Below, piece by piece: positions 60,565-64,000 of a stretch of DNA of 64,000 nt. The notes under the pieces were generated by a model, which was not told where the DNA came from, searched no databases, and saw only the letters and a program-made list of their open reading frames with translations. Source of the DNA: Desulfobulbaceae bacterium UBA2276. Its GTDB lineage: Bacteria > Desulfobacterota > Desulfobulbia > Desulfobulbales > Desulfocapsaceae. The position numbers and the translations under genes were made by a program. Within the stretch, counting starts at the first letter, position 1, and every line of letters starts with the position of its first letter. The DNA lies in NCBI GenBank assembly GCA_002347085.1, contig DDWW01000018.1, positions 9,329-73,328 on the forward strand, written 5' to 3'.

Positions 60565-62355
60565 ATGCGTTTTTCAACCAAAATAGGACTGAGCGCGACA
60601 ATGGCGGCCTTGCTCGTCGGGCCCTTGCTCGGGGCGGCCGTATTCTTCAATGCCCGTTCCCTGTTGCTGGAACGTATCGTCCACGAGCAAATCAAGATTG
60701 CCTCGGGGGTGATAGCGGAAATCGATACTGCTCTGTTGAAGGCCTTCGGGGAAATGGCTGTGATTTCTGCCGATAATTTCCTGCGGGAGTTTCTTGAATC
60801 ACCTGCGGAGCACCAGGGACAGACCGACACAGTTGCGGACGAACTGGAAGAACGGGCCGAACTGACTGGTCCCTGGGAGGGCATGATCGTCTTCGACCTG
60901 TCGGGCCGGGTGGTATTTACTCCCATGGAGGAGCAGGGCTGCATCGGCGAGTTGGCCGACAACCCCTTGGTCCGCATCGCCTTTGAGAGCGCCCTGAAGG
61001 GCAAGACCTACCGTTCCGGCCGGGTCGTATGTCCTGGTACAGGCCAGCCGGGGGTGATCTTTGCCGCGCCGGTTCTCAGCCGCGTCGAGTCGGACAAGGT
61101 GGTGGGAGTGGTGGTATCCCAATATGTCTGGGCACCCATCCAGAATATCCTCGACAGTGTCGATGCTACGGCAATAGTCCATCTGCTCAATAGCAAGGGG
61201 GAAGTGATCGGGCGACGCAGCCGTGATCTCCTCGACGAGGAACCCCTTCGGCTGCTTCGTGCGAACCCGGCGTGGAAGACCTTACCGGGGGGCGATGGCT
61301 ATGCTGTTTTGGCCAGCTCCACCCACGGTGGGGGAGCTTGGCTGGCCGTAGATTCCCAGTCAGGGGGTGAGGGGTGGACGCTGATGATGGAGAAGCCTCT
61401 TAAGGTGATGTTTGCCCCTATTGCGGTGTTGGCGAGGAATACCGGACTGCTGGTTTTCGGCGTACTGCTGGTGACGGGGGTGTTTCTTACCATCATTGTC
61501 CGCCATTTTATTCGACCGCTGGGAGAGCTTGTCGAGGGGGTGCGGCAGGTGGAGCAGGGCAGATTCGATCAGAAGGTGATGGTGCGCAGCAAGGACGAAT
61601 TCGGCAATCTTGCGCAGAGCTTCAATTCGATGGTCGACAAATTGCAGGAGGCCCAGGATGAACTGGTCCGCAAGGAGAAGCTGGCGATGCTGGGGCAGGT
61701 GGCTGGCAGTGTTGGCCACGAACTGCGCAACCCGCTGGGGGTGATGAGCAATGCGGTCTATTTCCTGCAGACAGTGCTTGAGGGGAACGACGAGAGGGTC
61801 AAGGAATACCTGGGAATCATTCTGGACGAGATCACCCGATCGGAACATATCGTTGAAGAGTTATTGGATGCGGTGCGCACCCGTTCCCCCGACCTTGCCA
61901 CGCACGGAGTGGCGGAACTGATCGGCCAGATTTTACGCCAATGCCCCATACCCGCTTCCGTGATTGTTACCCTGGATATTCCCGAAACGATTCGCCCCCT
62001 TAGGGTGGATGCCCAGCAAATACAACAGGTGCTCCGCAATCTTATCAGTAACGGTGTGGAGGCCATGCCGGAGGGGGGGGCGCTTTTAATCCGCGCGGTT
62101 GAAAACAGAGAGGAGGGAACAGTTACTGTCAGCGTGCGGGACAGTGGCAGCGGTATGACCCCGGAGGTGCAGGATCAGCTGTTTCAGCCGCTCTTTACCA
62201 CCAAGGCGCGCGGCATTGGTTTGGGGTTGGTGGTGGCAAAGAACCTGGTCCAAGTCAACGGCGGTCACATCGAGGTGCAAAGTGAACCGGGGAAAGGCAC
62301 TCTGTTCTCCATCATCCTGCCTGGGGATTATGAGGAGGGAAAACCGCAGGCCTGA
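60565..62355 (+). CDS. Membrane sensor kinase with CACHE-like domain and HAMP
   Basis: This 596-residue protein has two membrane helices (about 8-30 and 293-313), a periplasmic sensor of CACHE type (FDLSGRVVFTPMEEQGCIGE; GVIFAAPVLSRVESDKVVGV), a HAMP domain (RPLGELVEGVRQVEQGRFDQ) and a kinase core with His385 (GSVGHELRNPLGVMSNAVYF). The core is highly similar to that of the preceding kinase, so the two cores share recent ancestry. The ATG follows the preceding stop codon immediately, with AAGGAG upstream. A run of eight G lies at about 62083-62090 in the ATPase domain. Confidence 0.88.
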   Translation: MRFSTKIGLSATMAALLVGPLLGAAVFFNARSLLLERIVHEQIKIASGVIAEIDTALLKAFGEMAVISADNFLREFLESPAEHQGQTDTVADELEERAELTGPWEGMIVFDLSGRVVFTPMEEQGCIGELADNPLVRIAFESALKGKTYRSGRVVCPGTGQPGVIFAAPVLSRVESDKVVGVVVSQYVWAPIQNILDSVDATAIVHLLNSKGEVIGRRSRDLLDEEPLRLLRANPAWKTLPGGDGYAVLASSTHGGGAWLAVDSQSGGEGWTLMMEKPLKVMFAPIAVLARNTGLLVFGVLLVTGVFLTIIVRHFIRPLGELVEGVRQVEQGRFDQKVMVRSKDEFGNLAQSFNSMVDKLQEAQDELVRKEKLAMLGQVAGSVGHELRNPLGVMSNAVYFLQTVLEGNDERVKEYLGIILDEITRSEHIVEELLDAVRTRSPDLATHGVAELIGQILRQCPIPASVIVTLDIPETIRPLRVDAQQIQQVLRNLISNGVEAMPEGGALLIRAVENREEGTVTVSVRDSGSGMTPEVQDQLFQPLFTTKARGIGLGLVVAKNLVQVNGGHIEVQSEPGKGTLFSIILPGDYEEGKPQA

Positions 62356-62413
62356 AAATCCGCCATGCGGTTTGAGTGGTACACTGAAAAGGCTGGTTCA
62401 CGCTCTCCTCAGG

Positions 62414-62608
62414 TTGAGCACACGTCAGGTCGCCGGATTGTTTCTTGCCGTCGCGGTGATTGTGGCGATGATGAAGCCCCTGACGCAGGTCAACGGCGGC
62501 AGCGTCAGGGTGGAGAGTGTGCCCGGAAAGGGCAGTACGTTTTTCGTTGTGTTGACGAGCGACGAAGGTGACAGGGGCATGATTCATCACGCCATTGTCA
62601 ATAAATAA
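62414..62608 (+). pseudogene. Remnant of a third sensor kinase
   Basis: In one frame (TTG at 62414 to stop 62608) a membrane-helix-like start (LSTRQVAGLFLAVAVIVAMM) runs directly into the last box of a kinase ATPase domain (TQVNGGSVRVESVPGKGSTF). The middle of the kinase is missing. The tail matches the ends of the two intact kinases (IQANGGTIRVES and VQVNGGHIEVQS). It is best explained by an internal deletion. It lies 12 bases before a response regulator. Confidence 0.65.
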
Positions 62609-62619
62609 GGGGAAGTTTC

Positions 62620-62994
62620 ATGAGGATTTTAGTGGTTGATGATGACCTTCGAATCGTTAAAACGACTTGCGATATCCTGAGAATCAAGGGGCACGAACCA
62701 ATTGACGCTTACTCGGGCGAGGAGGGTGTGGAGAAGGTCAAGAGCGACCGGCCGGATTGTGTCTTGATGGACATCAAGATGCCAGGCATCAGTGGTGTCG
62801 AGGCCATGAAACTGATGCGGGAGATCGTGCCGGCGCTGCCTGTCGTGTTGGTCACTGCCTACTCGACAGAAGATCTTATGGCCGAGGCGAAAAGCTCCGG
62901 AGCCTATGCCATCATGAGTAAGCCGCTCAATTTTCCCATAATCTTTTCCTTCCTTTCCCTGCTGCGCAAGGAGGAGATTGTCCTGGTTCGTTGA
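62620..62994 (+). CDS. Single-domain response regulator
   Basis: This 124-residue protein is a receiver domain only: LVVDDDLRIVKTTCDIL, Asp51 in CVLMDIKMPGISG, Thr in LVTAYS and Lys in IMSKPL. There is no output domain. It lies after the kinase cluster and is probably phosphorylated by one of them. GGGGAAG precedes the ATG. Confidence 0.9.
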   Translation: MRILVVDDDLRIVKTTCDILRIKGHEPIDAYSGEEGVEKVKSDRPDCVLMDIKMPGISGVEAMKLMREIVPALPVVLVTAYSTEDLMAEAKSSGAYAIMSKPLNFPIIFSFLSLLRKEEIVLVR

Positions 62995-63066
62995 CGACGA
63001 CCCGAATTTTTGCAAGACCTTGAAAGATATGCCATATATATTCTACCTTTACGAATACAATATTTT

Positions 63067-63100
63067 TCCTGATATCATCCATTATCGGATGATATCAGGA
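63067..63100. promoter_or_regulatory. Perfect inverted repeat upstream of the PEP-CTERM gene
   Basis: Arms CCTGATATCATCC (63068-63080) and GGATGATATCAGG (63087-63099) form a perfect 13-base stem with a six-base loop. No T run follows on either strand, so it is more likely an operator or mRNA structure than a terminator. It lies 67 bases before the PEP-CTERM start codon. Confidence 0.6.
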
Positions 63101-63165
63101 TCTGGATAATTACTTGTTAGGCGGGGTGGTCTCGCTGGACGTAACCGTAAAAGGAGAACACGAAA

Positions 63166-63798
63166 ATGAAGAAGAAAGTTTTGGCAGGCTTGGCAGTTGG
63201 GGTAATGATGTTTGGGGTGGCTGTCGTTGCAAGTGCCACAGAGTTTGACTTTGACGGGACTATGCAATATCATAATGACGTCCTAATGTTTAACTTTACA
63301 ACTACAGCGTCATGCAACGTGACTTTATTTAGTTCGTCTTGGGATGATGGGGGGTTCGACCCTATGTTGGGGCTGTGGGATAGCAATGGAGAGTTAATTA
63401 CCTGGCAGGATGACGGAGGCATAGAAGGTTTGACTTCATCTAATGGAGTATCTTACACTTACGGTGATTGGGATTCCTTCTTTACCGCCCCTGTTGGTGC
63501 AGGAAACTTTTTTGTGAGTTTGACCACATTTGACAATAGGCCCAATGGCAACAACTTGTCGAACGGTTTCGCTTACGACAATGATGTACCAGAATCGTTT
63601 TATGTACCAGGATCGCTTACCACCTCTTGGTATCAACGAAATAGCGGATACCGAACCGGAGATTTCGAATTTCATATTCTCAACGCTTCAACTGCGACAA
63701 TAAATGATCCAAACGCTCCTGTCCCAGAACCAGCCACCATGCTCCTCATAGGCACAGGCATAGCAGGTCTTGTAGGCGCACGTAGGAAGAAGAAATAA
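63166..63798 (+). CDS. Exported PEP-CTERM protein (DVUA0089-like)
   Basis: This 210-residue protein has a signal peptide (KKVLAGLAVGVMMFGVAVVA), a beta-rich domain (FDPMLGLWDSNGELITWQDD; GAGNFFVSLTTFDN) resembling DVUA0089-family proteins, and a C-terminal PEP-CTERM signal: PVPEPATMLLIGTGIAGLVG then ARRKKK. PEP-CTERM proteins are sorted by exosortase and linked to exopolysaccharide. No exosortase is in the window. GGAG lies nine bases before the ATG. A terminator follows. Confidence 0.9.
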   Translation: MKKKVLAGLAVGVMMFGVAVVASATEFDFDGTMQYHNDVLMFNFTTTASCNVTLFSSSWDDGGFDPMLGLWDSNGELITWQDDGGIEGLTSSNGVSYTYGDWDSFFTAPVGAGNFFVSLTTFDNRPNGNNLSNGFAYDNDVPESFYVPGSLTTSWYQRNSGYRTGDFEFHILNASTATINDPNAPVPEPATMLLIGTGIAGLVGARRKKK

Positions 63799-63812
63799 TA
63801 GTCAGTCGCGAG

Positions 63813-63841
63813 GCAGGGGCCATAGTGGTTCCTGCCTTTTC
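63813..63841 (+). terminator. Terminator of the PEP-CTERM gene
   Basis: Arms GGCAGG and CCTGCC around a loop of about 13 bases are followed by TTTTC. It lies about 15 bases after the stop codon. Confidence 0.7.
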
Positions 63842-63867
63842 AATTTAATGAACGGCAAAAATCGCCG

Positions 63868-64000
63868 AATCGGGTAGCCGGGGGTTTTTCTCCCCCAGCC
63901 CCCACAACACCCTGCGTGCGGCTCCGCACAGGGCGTTTCATCAAGATTACCGGGCCGTAGCCGGGTAGTGTATTTTCACCCACTGTTCTTTGACAGATAT
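63868..64000 (-). mobile_element. 3' end of a group II intron (domains V and VI), cut by window edge
   Basis: On the minus strand, ACGCCCTG-TGCG-GAGC-CGCA-CG-CAGGGTGT (about 63937-63907) folds as a domain V: an eight-pair lower stem with one G-U pair, a two-base CG bulge and a four-pair upper stem. It is followed by a G-rich/C-rich hairpin (GGGGGCTGGGGG / CCCCCGGCTACCC) typical of domain VI and by CCCGATT, a usual 3' end of such introns. The intron would extend beyond 64000. The CGC at the triad position fits IIC-type introns from memory. The match was made by eye. Confidence 0.6.

Overview
The window is dominated by one very large flagellar gene cluster (about 1-43 kb, almost all on the minus strand), followed by a short chemotaxis block, the flagellar sigma-54 activator, unrelated housekeeping and signalling genes, and a sensor-kinase cluster near the right edge. 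Gene content suggests a motile deltaproteobacterium (Desulfobacterota, perhaps the Desulfobulbales): FlhF/FlhG, a WhiG-type FliA, FliW-CsrA, FlaG, a MotE-like protein, orphan CheX proteins, a class II manganese pyrophosphatase and a PEP-CTERM protein. The taxonomic placement is inferred from gene content only; no rRNA or marker protein is present.

Layout in the direction of transcription. An operon beginning at 43140 runs TPR protein, flgB, flgC, fliE, fliF, fliG, fliH, fliI, fliJ, motE-like, fliK, flgD, flgE. A second runs fliL, fliM, fliN, fliO, fliP, fliQ, fliR, flhB, flhA, flhF, flhG, fliA, a membrane-anchored helix-turn-helix protein, flgF, flgG, flgA, flgH, flgI, flgJ. Late genes follow: orf197-flgM-flgN, then flgK-flgL-csrA-fliW, a yefM-yoeB toxin-antitoxin pair, two flagellins, flaG and the start of fliD (cut by the window edge). 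Each of the two early operons has a sigma-54-like promoter of identical layout. Four late units have sigma-28-like promoters, all with the same 16-base spacer. With the sigma-54 activator (46893-48467), FliA, FlgM and the FliW-CsrA pair, most of a flagellar regulatory hierarchy can be read from this one window.

To the right lie cheY, two cheX genes and an unusual protein with two CheC/CheX-like modules plus a degenerate receiver domain. Then come a secreted nuclease, a TerB-like protein, a GYF-AIM24 fusion, an unknown membrane protein, ppaC, a response regulator with a decayed HD-GYP domain facing a histidine kinase, and a cluster with a Tat-type lipoprotein solute-binding protein, a PhnD-domain sensor kinase, a second kinase with a near-duplicate core, a remnant of a third kinase and a single-domain response regulator. 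The right edge has a PEP-CTERM protein and what looks like the 3' end of a group II intron.

The most striking unexplained structure is a family of interspersed composite hairpin repeats, with at least eleven loci in the window. The two arms of each hairpin stay complementary although stem sequence changes from copy to copy. Several copies begin exactly at the TAG stop codon of a gene, others directly at the -35 box of a sigma-28 promoter, and several sit between genes inside the flagellar operons.
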